Source of the DNA: an uncultured Ruminococcus sp.
Lineage (GTDB): Bacteria; Bacillota; Clostridia; Oscillospirales; Acutalibacteraceae
Direction of reading: 5' to 3'
Length of the DNA: 6,061 bases
Assembly (NCBI GenBank): GCA_946414115.1
Contig: CAMKNF010000119.1
Span: 1 to 6,061 of the forward strand
Below the pieces are notes generated by a model. It was given only the letters and a program-made list of their open reading frames with translations. It searched no databases and was not told the DNA's origin. A program made the translations under genes and the position numbers. Numbering within the stretch: the stretch's first letter is position 1; each line of letters starts with the position of its first letter. Shown here piece by piece: positions 1-4,508 of this stretch.

Positions 1-331
1 CGAAAATCACAGTCGTGGTGTTCATAAGCAGCTTTTTGTTAATCTGATTAATCATATTGCCCTTTAAGTGCCTTATCTCGTCGCTTTCGGGCAAGTCGTC
101 GGCAGATACCGAGGCAAGCCTGCGCTGAACTGTTCTGCCGAGCAGATAGTCGCACGAAACCTCAAAATAATCAGCCGCCTTGACAAGAAAATCAAGACCG
201 CATTCACGGATTCCCTTTTCGTAGTGCGAGAGCAGAGCCTGTGAAATTCCCAAGTCAGCGGCGACCTGTTTCTGACTCAAGCCCCTTTCTTTACGCAGAA
301 AAGTAATAATTCTCGGAAAATCGCTGTTCAA
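1..331 (-). CDS. Cro/C1-type (XRE) HTH transcriptional regulator, C-terminus cut by window edge
   Basis: A DNA-binding regulator; 110 residues are visible and the reading frame is still open at base 1, so the C-terminus is missing. Residues about 8-62 form a classic Cro/C1 helix-turn-helix domain: LRKERGLSQKQVAADLGIS, then QALLSHYEKG, then the family's closing motif CDYLLGR (60-66). The rest is a charged tail starting to form a possible helix (about 85-103). I chose the TTG start at 329-331 because GAGGTG lies about 7 bases upstream and homologous proteins begin just before the first helix; another in-frame TTG (344-346) has no such site. It was missed by ATG-based ORF calling. It is divergent from the histidine-phosphatase gene, and the intervening DNA carries a direct repeat that could be its operator. 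The regulated genes are unknown. Confidence 0.88.
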   Translation of the reverse strand, partial: MNSDFPRIITFLRKERGLSQKQVAADLGISQALLSHYEKGIRECGLDFLVKAADYFEVSCDYLLGRTVQRRLASVSADDLPESDEIRHLKGNMINQINKKLLMNTTTVIF

Positions 332-334
332 ACC

Positions 335-364
335 TTGACACCTCAAATTCTTTGATAGTATAAT
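335..364 (+). promoter_or_regulatory. sigma-70-type promoter of the histidine-phosphatase gene
   Basis: TTGACA (335-340), an 18-base spacer and TATAAT (359-364) match both consensus hexamers exactly. Transcription would start near 371 and give a leader of about 70 bases before the ATG at 443. The -35 box lies inside the 5' end of the divergent HTH gene's leader, next to its TTG start, so a protein bound here would affect both genes. Confidence 0.75.
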
Positions 365-403
365 ATCTCTATATGGAAATTTGTGTTATTACCGATAGTA
401 TAA
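354..403. repeat. 10-bp direct repeat GATAGTATAA, 40 bp apart, candidate operator pair
   Basis: GATAGTATAA occurs at 354-363 and again at 394-403, exactly 40 bp (about four helical turns) apart in the divergent spacer. The first copy overlaps the rightward -10 box. Read on the minus strand each copy contains TATACT, usable as a -10 for the HTH gene; the second has TTACAA (419-424) 16 bases upstream as a possible -35. Same-face spacing over two divergent promoters suggests autoregulation by the adjacent HTH protein; this is inference. Confidence 0.45.
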
Positions 404-442
404 CCAATTAATAACAAATTGTAAATAGTTTTGGAGAATTTT

Positions 443-1063
443 ATGAAATCATACATTATCCATTTCATCAGACACGGTGCGATTGACGAAACGCTTTCGG
501 GCAAGTATATCGGAACAACCGACGTGCCGCTTTCCGATAAGGGCAAGATGGACTTAAAAAAGCTCGACTATGAGTACAGATACCCGGGCACACAGGTTGT
601 GTTTACAAGTCCCTTGAAGCGTTGTACAGAAACGTGCAGAATACTCTATCCCGAGCAAAATCCGCTTTCGATTGCCAATCTTTCGGAGTGCAATTTCGGA
701 GAGTGGGAGGGCAAAACCGCCGAGGAGCTGAAGAACGACCCCGACTTTGAAAAGTGGCTTGCAGGCGACAATTCCGTTAAGCCGCCGAGAGGGGAGAGCA
801 ACGCAGATTTCACACGCAGAATATGCCGTATGTTTGAAAGCATTGTCGAGGGACTTATGAAAACAGGCACAACCGAAAGCGTAATCGTAACTCACGGCGG
901 CGTGATTATGACGCTCCTTGCAGTCTACGGACTTCCGCAGGCAAAGCCGTTTGAGTGGACAATGGACAACGGATTCGGCTATTCTCTGCGTGTAACGCCA
1001 ATGCTGTGGCAGCGTGACAAGGTGTGCGAGGTGTTTCAGACAATCCCGATGGAGAGTGAATAA
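443..1063 (+). CDS. histidine phosphatase family protein (phosphoglycerate-mutase-like)
   Basis: A 206-residue phosphatase of the histidine-phosphatase (branch 1, GpmB/CobC-like) superfamily, which transfers phosphate from a small-molecule ester to a catalytic histidine. Visible signature residues are R10-H11-G12 (nucleophile H11), R60 in SPLKR, E82 in the SECNFGEWEG segment, and H151 in VTHGG. The FGEWEG motif and the length are typical of alpha-ribazole-phosphatase/GpmB-type members, but the substrate cannot be read from sequence and no cobalamin genes are nearby. The start is the ATG at 443 with GGAG at 433-436, six bases upstream; the in-frame TTG at 431 overlaps that site and is rejected. 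No signal peptide or membrane segment is visible, so it should be cytoplasmic. It appears monocistronic and is divergent from the HTH gene. Confidence 0.93.
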   Translation: MKSYIIHFIRHGAIDETLSGKYIGTTDVPLSDKGKMDLKKLDYEYRYPGTQVVFTSPLKRCTETCRILYPEQNPLSIANLSECNFGEWEGKTAEELKNDPDFEKWLAGDNSVKPPRGESNADFTRRICRMFESIVEGLMKTGTTESVIVTHGGVIMTLLAVYGLPQAKPFEWTMDNGFGYSLRVTPMLWQRDKVCEVFQTIPMESE

Positions 1064-1075
1064 TTCGGAATTATT
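1059..1075 (+). terminator. weak AT-only hairpin over the phosphatase stop codon
   Basis: AATAATT-CGG-AATTATT forms a 7-bp A/T-only stem with a 3-base loop that overlaps the TAA. There is no continuous T-run after it, so termination here is doubtful. Confidence 0.25.
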
Positions 1076-1089
1076 TATTCAGTACTATT

Positions 1090-1130
1090 ATTTGACAATT
1101 TTTGTCAGATTGTAGCGTAGTTTACAATCT
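1090..1130. repeat. two overlapping, mutually exclusive hairpins in the leuB upstream spacer
   Basis: Hairpin A pairs 1090-1098 with 1102-1110 (core TGACAA/TTGTCA, loop TTT, one U-G pair). Hairpin B pairs AGATTGTA (1107-1114) with TACAATCT (1123-1130) around an 8-base loop. They share 1107-1110, so both cannot form fully at once. Neither has a proper T-tract. They may be read-through or decay-protection structures of the phosphatase transcript; no attenuator logic or leucine-rich leader peptide is visible. Confidence 0.4.
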
Positions 1131-1138
1131 TTGATAAT
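1110..1138 (+). promoter_or_regulatory. possible promoter for leuB
   Basis: TTGTAG (1110-1115), a 17-base spacer and GATAAT (1133-1138) form a moderate sigma-70 match. It is the best pair I could find between the phosphatase and leuB, and would give a leader of about 200 bases carrying the two palindromic units. Weak evidence only. Confidence 0.3.
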
Positions 1139-1190
1139 ATATTGTGCAATAATACATAAAGAAATAAATTATTACACACGTTATTTATAT

Positions 1191-1216
1191 TCGTAGGGAC
1201 ACGGCGTGCCGTGTCC
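1191..1216. repeat. GC-rich palindromic repeat unit (copy 1)
   Basis: After the lead TCGTAG there is a perfect 9-bp palindrome, GGACACGGC (1197-1205) and GCCGTGTCC (1208-1216), with a 2-bp centre. It is strikingly GC-rich in an AT-rich spacer and shares its CGTAGGG head with the unit at 1275-1301. It resembles REP-like intergenic elements common in Clostridia; the resemblance is from memory and not searched. Confidence 0.6.
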
Positions 1217-1274
1217 GTAGTGATTATCAAACTTTACCGATTAAACTGCATTTATAGAGGAAAATAAACCTTTC

Positions 1275-1301
1275 CGTAGGGGACGGCATCCCTGATGTCC
1301 C
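1275..1301. repeat. GC-rich palindromic repeat unit (copy 2, degenerate)
   Basis: CGTAGGGGACGGCAT then ATGTCCC form an imperfect palindrome: GGGAC (1280-1284) pairs with GTCCC (1297-1301), with an AT/AT continuation across a bulge. The CGTAGGG head and GTCC end match copy 1 in the same orientation, 83 bp away. It sits about 30 bases upstream of the leuB ribosome site. Confidence 0.5.
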
Positions 1302-1347
1302 ATTCAAATATAACAACAAAAATAATTCTAAAGGAGAAATATACATT

Positions 1348-2418
1348 ATGGCAGACTATAAAATTACATTGCTCAAGGGTGACGGCATAGGACCCGAAAT
1401 TGTAAATCAGGCTGTAAAGGTGCTTGACAGGGCAGGCGAGAAATTCGGCTTTACCGTTGAGTATGACGAGGCACTTCTCGGCGGTTGTGCAATTGATGCT
1501 ACAGGTGTTCCGCTTCCCGATGAAACCGTTGCAAAGTGCAAGGCTTCCGACAGCGTAATTCTCGGTGCAGTCGGCGGTCCCAAGTGGGATTCACTCCCCG
1601 GCAGCAACCGTCCCGAGGCAGGACTTCTCGGAATCAGAGGTGCTCTCGGACTTTTCGCAAATCTCCGTCCGTCGGTTATCTTCGGACCCTTGAAAAGCGC
1701 ATCTCCCATTAAGGACGACATCATCGGCGGCAACCTCGACATTATGATTGTCCGTGAGCTTACAGGCGGCATCTACTTTGGCGAAAGAGGAAGAAAAGAA
1801 GTTGACGGTCAGCCTGCCGCTTGGGATACTGAAATGTACACTGTTGCAGAGGTTGAGAGAATTGCAAGAGTTGCCTTTGACCTTGCTATGAAGAGAAACA
1901 AAAAGCTCACGAGCGTTGACAAGGCTAACGTTCTCGAGTCCTCACGCCTTTGGAGAGAAACCGTAATCAGGGTTTCAAAAGACTATCCCGAGGTTGAGCT
2001 TAACCATATGTATGTTGACAACTGTGCAATGCAGCTTGTCAGAAATCCCCGTCAGTTCGACGTTATCGTTACCTCAAATATCTTCGGCGACATTCTCTCC
2101 GACGAGGCTTCAATGATTGCAGGCTCAATCGGTATGCTCGCTTCTGCAAGCCTTTCAGGCGGCAAGCTTGGACTTTACGAGCCTATTCACGGTTCAGCGC
2201 CCGACATTGCAGGTCAGGGAATTGCAAATCCGCTTGCAACAATTCTTTCGGTTGCTATGATGCTCCGCTATTCGCTCGACAGACCGCAGGCGGCTGACGC
2301 AATTGAAAACGCCGTTGCAAAGGTGCTTGAAACCCACCGCACGCCCGATATTTACGAAGAGGGAATGACTAAAGTCGGCTGTGAGGAAATGGGCGACCTC
2401 GTCTGCAAAATGCTTTAA
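1348..2418 (+). CDS. leuB: 3-isopropylmalate dehydrogenase
   Basis: Catalyses the NAD-dependent oxidative decarboxylation of 3-isopropylmalate in leucine biosynthesis, in the cytoplasm as a dimer. The 356-residue length is normal for the family. All hallmark segments are intact: GDGIGPEI (11-18), GGPKWD (76-81), the substrate arginines R97, R107 and R136 (RELTGG), Y143 in GIYFG, K192 in SVDKAN, the metal-binding aspartates D224, D248 and D252 in NIFGDILSDEAS, and the NAD-binding EPIHGSAPDIAGQGIANP (278-295). The ATG at 1348 follows AAGGAG (1331-1336). leuA, leuC and leuD are not next to it here, unlike in many leu operons; downstream it is followed closely by a PHP-domain phosphatase gene. 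No T-box or leucine-rich leader is visible upstream, so amino-acid control is not evident. Confidence 0.97.
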   Translation: MADYKITLLKGDGIGPEIVNQAVKVLDRAGEKFGFTVEYDEALLGGCAIDATGVPLPDETVAKCKASDSVILGAVGGPKWDSLPGSNRPEAGLLGIRGALGLFANLRPSVIFGPLKSASPIKDDIIGGNLDIMIVRELTGGIYFGERGRKEVDGQPAAWDTEMYTVAEVERIARVAFDLAMKRNKKLTSVDKANVLESSRLWRETVIRVSKDYPEVELNHMYVDNCAMQLVRNPRQFDVIVTSNIFGDILSDEASMIAGSIGMLASASLSGGKLGLYEPIHGSAPDIAGQGIANPLATILSVAMMLRYSLDRPQAADAIENAVAKVLETHRTPDIYEEGMTKVGCEEMGDLVCKML

Positions 2419-2430
2419 TAGGGTGATATA

Positions 2431-3183
2431 ATGCAATATTTTGATATGCATTCACACATTCTGCCGAGCTTCGATGACGGTGCTGGGACGGTTGACGGCA
2501 GCCTTGAACTGCTCGACTGCCTGAAAAAGCAGAATGTTTCAAACGTCTGCTTTACTCCGCATTTCTATACAAATGAAATGAGCGTCGAGAGATTTATTGA
2601 AAAGCGCAGAGCCGCCTATGAGGATTTTCTGCCGTATAAGCCGATTAATATGAATATTGTCCTTGGCGCAGAGGTTTATGTTACGAAATTTCTTTTCGGC
2701 AGTGACGACTTGTCAGGCTTAACCTACGGAAAATCACGCTATATTCTGACCGAGTTCAGCTATAGCTCGTCGTTTTCAAATAAGACTCTGCAACAGTTAA
2801 ATATGCTGATTGAGAATCACAGTCTGATTCCCGTACTTCCTCACGTTGAGCGTTATGACGTCTTGATGAGTGACAAGGAAGCTTTGCAGGAATTGAGGGA
2901 TATGGGCGTAATAATCCAGACGAACATCGGTAACTACACGAAGAAAACCTCAATATTCAAGCGCAGAAAGCTGTTAAAGCTGATAGGCGAGGGTATGATT
3001 GATATTCTCGGAAGCGACGCACATTCAATGACTCACAATACTCCCGATGTGTACTCACAGGCAGTTGATATGATTGCCGATAAGTGCGGTGCAAGAACAG
3101 TAAGAAAAATGATGCAGAACGCAGAAACAATTTTCACCGCCGCACTCGGTAAACAATTAAGCGGAGAATATACGGAAGAATAA
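2431..3183 (+). CDS. CpsB/YwqE-type PHP-domain protein-tyrosine phosphatase
   Basis: A 250-residue PHP-fold metallophosphatase of the CpsB/CapC (YwqE) family. Known members are Mn-dependent and remove phosphate from the tyrosine tail of BY-kinases (CpsD/CapB) that control capsule or exopolysaccharide assembly. Metal-ligand motifs are all present: DMHSHILP with H7 and H9, DDG (15-17), TPHF with H44, GAE with E81, LPHVERY with H138, and GSDAHS with D196 and H198. No signal peptide or membrane helix is seen. The ATG at 2431 follows AGGGTG (2420-2425) about 5 bases upstream and lies 12 bp after the leuB stop, so the pair is probably co-transcribed. No BY-kinase, Wzz-like or glycosyltransferase gene is present here, so its partner must be encoded elsewhere or its role differs. 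Confidence 0.92.
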   Translation: MQYFDMHSHILPSFDDGAGTVDGSLELLDCLKKQNVSNVCFTPHFYTNEMSVERFIEKRRAAYEDFLPYKPINMNIVLGAEVYVTKFLFGSDDLSGLTYGKSRYILTEFSYSSSFSNKTLQQLNMLIENHSLIPVLPHVERYDVLMSDKEALQELRDMGVIIQTNIGNYTKKTSIFKRRKLLKLIGEGMIDILGSDAHSMTHNTPDVYSQAVDMIADKCGARTVRKMMQNAETIFTAALGKQLSGEYTEE

Positions 3184-3213
3184 AATTAAATACATTATAA
3201 GTATAATAAAAAT

Positions 3214-3257
3214 AAAAACCGCATTAACAGAGTAGAATCTGATTAATGCGGTTTTTT
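3214..3257. terminator. strong rho-independent terminator, usable from both strands
   Basis: AAAAACCGCATTAA (3214-3227) pairs with TTAATGCGGTTTTT (3243-3256). The stem continues as CAGA/TCTG (3228-3231 with 3238-3241, one bulged A) to a 6-base loop, GTAGAA. A T-run follows on the plus strand and the A-rich left flank gives a T-rich tail on the minus strand. It sits about 30 bases after the phosphatase stop and about 60 bases past the stop of the facing zinc-finger gene, so it can end both convergent operons. Confidence 0.93.
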
Positions 3258-3289
3258 AGCAATCAAGTTTTGTAATTAAAAGCGAACAC

Positions 3290-3318
3290 TTGCTGTTTAT
3301 TGTAGAAATAAACGGCAA
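3290..3318. repeat. 12-bp inverted repeat just past the YgiT-type gene stop
   Basis: TTGCTGTTTATT (3290-3301) pairs with AATAAACGGCAA (3307-3318) around a GTAGA loop, with one T/G mismatch position. It starts 1 base beyond the minus-strand stop at 3320-3322. It could be a 3'-end stabilising hairpin upstream of the shared terminator, or the first part of a two-step terminator. Confidence 0.5.
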
Positions 3319-3319
3319 A

Positions 3320-3553
3320 TCAAGCGGCTTTATTGTCGGTGTATTCAATAACGGCAATTTCAGTTACAAGGCTTCTGACCTGTTTAATAATATCATCAAG
3401 CCTTTCTGCAACCTCATCACTGTAAAATACTTCGCCGCACTTATCGCATTTCAAACAAGGTACATTTTTTACGATAACCATACAGCTCTTCAAGTCAACA
3501 AAATATGTTGTTGTACCCGGCTTTAATTCATAATTGCAAGCATAGCAAGTCAT
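3320..3553 (-). CDS. YgiT/MqsA-type zinc-finger protein (antitoxin-like)
   Basis: A 77-residue small protein with two cysteine pairs, C3-x2-C6 (MTCYACNYE) and C36-x2-C39 (CLKCDKCGEVFYSDEVAERL), with an extra C33. This is the YgiT-type zinc finger found at the N-terminus of the MqsA antitoxin. The C-terminal half (46-62) looks helical. It lacks the C-terminal HTH of MqsA, so it probably cannot regulate alone; the operon supplies a separate HTH protein. The ATG at 3553 is preceded by AAGGAG inside the end of the DUF4258 frame, with a 2-bp gap, so translation is likely coupled. Genes of this family are commonly the second partner of a DUF4258 or MqsR-like toxin gene. Antitoxin function is inferred from this pairing. 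Confidence 0.87.
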   Translation of the reverse strand: MTCYACNYELKPGTTTYFVDLKSCMVIVKNVPCLKCDKCGEVFYSDEVAERLDDIIKQVRSLVTEIAVIEYTDNKAA

Positions 3554-3555
3554 AA

Positions 3556-3877
3556 TTATTTCTCCTTTCGGGTTTCAAAATTATCTTCAAACTTATCTTC
3601 TGTGGGAAAGTATGCCGTCACCATTGTTACGGTAATGCCATTGCAGGCGACAACAATATGCAGCGGATTGCCCTGTAAATCCTTGCCGGATATAAGGCAG
3701 GAAGGGTGAGGATAATCATCAGGGTATTGTTCAATTATCTTTCCGTTGTAAAGAACGTTATAAACGTCCTTGCGGTTTAAAATGCGTTCATTCAAACGCT
3801 TGTGTATATGGTCAGACCCATATTACGTTGCCGCTGTCACATAGCTCACGTAATAATTTAAGGCTCAATTCTTTCAT
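3556..3877 (-). pseudogene. DUF4258-family toxin-like gene, interrupted by a +1 frameshift
   Basis: The first frame starts at ATG 3877 with GAGGAA seven bases upstream and reads 21 codons (MKELSLKLLRELCDSGNVIWV) to a TGA at 3812-3814. The rest of the domain lies in another frame, from SDHIHKRLNERILNRKDV onward to the TAA at 3556-3558, with the DUF4258 landmarks GKIIEQYPDDYPHPSCLISG and VTAYFP. Removing one G from the GGG at 3817-3819 joins them into a 106-residue protein with the family's usual IW-x2-H-x3-RL pattern. The second frame has no convincing start: the TTG at 3793-3795 lacks a ribosome site and would lose the conserved histidine region. DUF4258 proteins are often paired with YgiT zinc fingers as presumed toxins. 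It is either inactivated, a sequencing error at a homopolymer, or less likely a recoded gene. Confidence 0.8.
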
Positions 3878-3881
3878 TTTA

Positions 3882-4097
3882 TTATTCCTCGGTATCTTCG
3901 TTGTATTCCATTATGTCACCCGGTTGGCAGTTCAATAACTTGCATAGAGTTGAAATGTTTTCCCAAGAAACTAATTCACCGTTACGGAATTTTTGCAAGG
4001 TTGCTTCTCCGAATAGCTTTTCTTTTCTTATTCTGTATGTGGAATATCCTGCTGATTTTAAAGCTGATATTACATCAATCTTATAACTTATCGGCAT
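3882..4097 (-). CDS. small Cro/C1-type HTH regulator, probable repressor of this switch
   Basis: A 71-residue protein that is almost entirely one Cro/C1-type helix-turn-helix domain (HTH_26/YozG-like): helices around 7-17, STYRIRKEKL (19-28), EATLQKFRNGE (31-41, likely recognition helix), WENISTLCKLL (45-55) and the closing CQPGDIMEY (57-65). I chose the ATG at 4097, which has AAGGAG about 8 bases upstream. A longer frame starting with GTG at 4178 is rejected because it would begin upstream of the predicted transcription start. It is first in a three-gene operon: its stop is 4 bp from the next ATG and its last codons contain the next gene's ribosome site. The three palindromic operators upstream are probably its targets, giving autorepression; this is inferred. 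Confidence 0.88.
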   Translation of the reverse strand: MPISYKIDVISALKSAGYSTYRIRKEKLFGEATLQKFRNGELVSWENISTLCKLLNCQPGDIMEYNEDTEE

Positions 4098-4158
4098 TTT
4101 ATTACTCCTTTCGTATAAGTGGACGATAGTTATATAAGCCCTCTTATCCACTATACAC

Positions 4159-4187
4159 ATTATAGCACAAGTATGCACTAATGTAAA
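4159..4187 (-). promoter_or_regulatory. leftward promoter of the HTH-DUF4258-YgiT operon
   Basis: On the minus strand TTTACA (4187-4182), 17 bases, then TATAAT (4164-4159), with an extended-10 TG just before it. This is close to consensus. The start would be near 4152, leaving a leader of about 55 bases. The left operator (4172-4194) covers the -35 and spacer, so binding there should block it. Confidence 0.78.
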
Positions 4188-4194
4188 GTGTATA
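4172..4194. promoter_or_regulatory. operator 1 (left) of the switch region
   Basis: TATGCACT-N7-AGTGTATA, a dyad with one mismatch between its 8-bp arms, centred at 4183. It overlaps the -35 of the leftward promoter. Confidence 0.68.
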
Positions 4195-4205
4195 AATACA
4201 TAAAA

Positions 4206-4228
4206 TATACACTAAATCTTTGTGCATA
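4206..4228. promoter_or_regulatory. operator 2 (middle) of the switch region
   Basis: TATACACT-N7-TGTGCATA, centred at 4217. It lies between the two promoters and overlaps neither core, so it may serve for cooperative binding. Its left half plus the next three bases (4206-4216) is a perfect 11-bp inverted match of 4252-4262. Confidence 0.65.
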
Positions 4229-4235
4229 TTACCAA

Positions 4236-4264
4236 TAGACATACACATAGTTTTAGTGTATAAT
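4236..4264 (+). promoter_or_regulatory. rightward promoter toward the 17-codon ORF and vapE antisense
   Basis: TAGACA (4236-4241), a 17-base spacer and TATAAT (4259-4264): one mismatch in the -35, none in the -10. The start would be near 4271. The right operator (4240-4262) covers the spacer and most of the -10, so it should be repressible. Confidence 0.72.
4240..4262. promoter_or_regulatory. operator 3 (right) of the switch region
   Basis: CATACACA-N7-AGTGTATA, centred at 4251, the same 34-bp step from operator 2 as operator 2 is from operator 1. It overlaps the rightward promoter's spacer and -10. Confidence 0.65.
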
Positions 4265-4297
4265 ATAATCACAGAGTTAAGGAAAGGGGCGTTACAG

Positions 4298-4351
4298 ATG
4301 AAACGCACAATGCAAAGCAAGTTTATGACAATAGCAAACAGACTTGTGTAG
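4298..4351 (+). CDS. 17-residue ORF behind the rightward promoter, possibly a truncated gene start
   Basis: ATG at 4298 follows a strong GGAAAGGGG (4281-4289) with 8-base spacing and reads MKRTMQSKFMTIANRLV to a TAG at 4349-4351. Promoter, ribosome site and start are all well formed, which is why I list so short a frame. The basic, helical sequence looks like the beginning of a longer protein. From memory it resembles the N-termini of small element-encoded proteins of the type that carry a HIRAN-like domain, but I cannot verify this. The stop coincides with the first base of the dyad-symmetric AT-rich segment, suggesting the rest of the gene was lost there. Alternatively it is a leader peptide or non-functional. 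Confidence 0.4.
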   Translation: MKRTMQSKFMTIANRLV

Positions 4352-4508
4352 TCAAATGTAAGTATGTATGTTTTTTTCTATACTCTATATAAATTTAAAA
4401 ATAAAAATATACTATAATATATATTCCTGATATATATGTTTTTTATTTTTTTCTCAATATTGTTTATCTAAAAAACTTACATACATACACTAATTAATAA
4501 CATTTGAC
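4351..4508. other. AT-rich dyad-symmetric segment, candidate replication origin
   Basis: The outer arms GTCAAATGT (4351-4359) and ACATTTGAC (4500-4508) are a perfect inverted pair. Inside them GTATGTATGT (4362-4371) mirrors ACATACATAC (4479-4488), and ATGTAAGT (4356-4363) mirrors ACTTACAT (4475-4482). Near the common centre, ATATATAT-TCCTG-ATATATAT (4417-4437) forms a hairpin. The core from 4372 to 4470 is roughly 88 percent A+T. It starts inside the last codons of the VapE-like gene. In SaPI-type phage satellites the origin lies beside the replication-protein gene as short iterons flanking an AT-rich stretch, which this resembles. Alternatives are a bidirectional terminator or a MITE; no flanking target duplication is evident. 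Confidence 0.42.

Noticed and set aside
554..895. Minus-strand ORFs opposite the histidine-phosphatase gene (554-895 and 646-870)
   Set aside because: Cysteine/serine-rich shadow translations of a gene with intact catalytic motifs.
1131..1347. T-box riboswitch or leucine-rich leader peptide upstream of leuB
   Set aside because: I saw no T-box motif, no specifier-loop architecture and no short ORF with leucine runs; the spacer holds only hairpins and repeat units.
3184..3320. Integration attachment site or tRNA gene at the junction between the two halves
   Set aside because: No tRNA-like cloverleaf or direct repeat was found. The change in gene character suggests a boundary nearby but I cannot place it.
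3290..3526. 78-codon plus-strand ORF opposite the zinc-finger gene
   Set aside because: Its frame overlaps the CxxC-encoding gene on the other strand and starts inside a hairpin; no independent support.
3812..3820. prfB-like programmed +1 frameshift at TGG GTC TGA C in the DUF4258 gene
   Set aside because: The TGA-C context is reminiscent and a slip would give a same-length product, but there is no correctly spaced Shine-Dalgarno-like stimulator and GTC is not a known slippery codon. A simple one-base insertion in GGG is more economical.
4098..4178. Longer HTH protein starting with GTG at 4178
   Set aside because: The predicted leftward -10 is at 4159-4164 and the start near 4152, so that codon would not be transcribed; the extra residues are encoded by operator DNA. 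ATG 4097 has a good ribosome site.
4351..4508. MITE with terminal inverted repeats
   Set aside because: The ends are inverted but the internal arms are offset, no target-site duplication is visible (flanks differ), and the right arm encodes the end of VapE. Kept only as an alternative to the origin interpretation.
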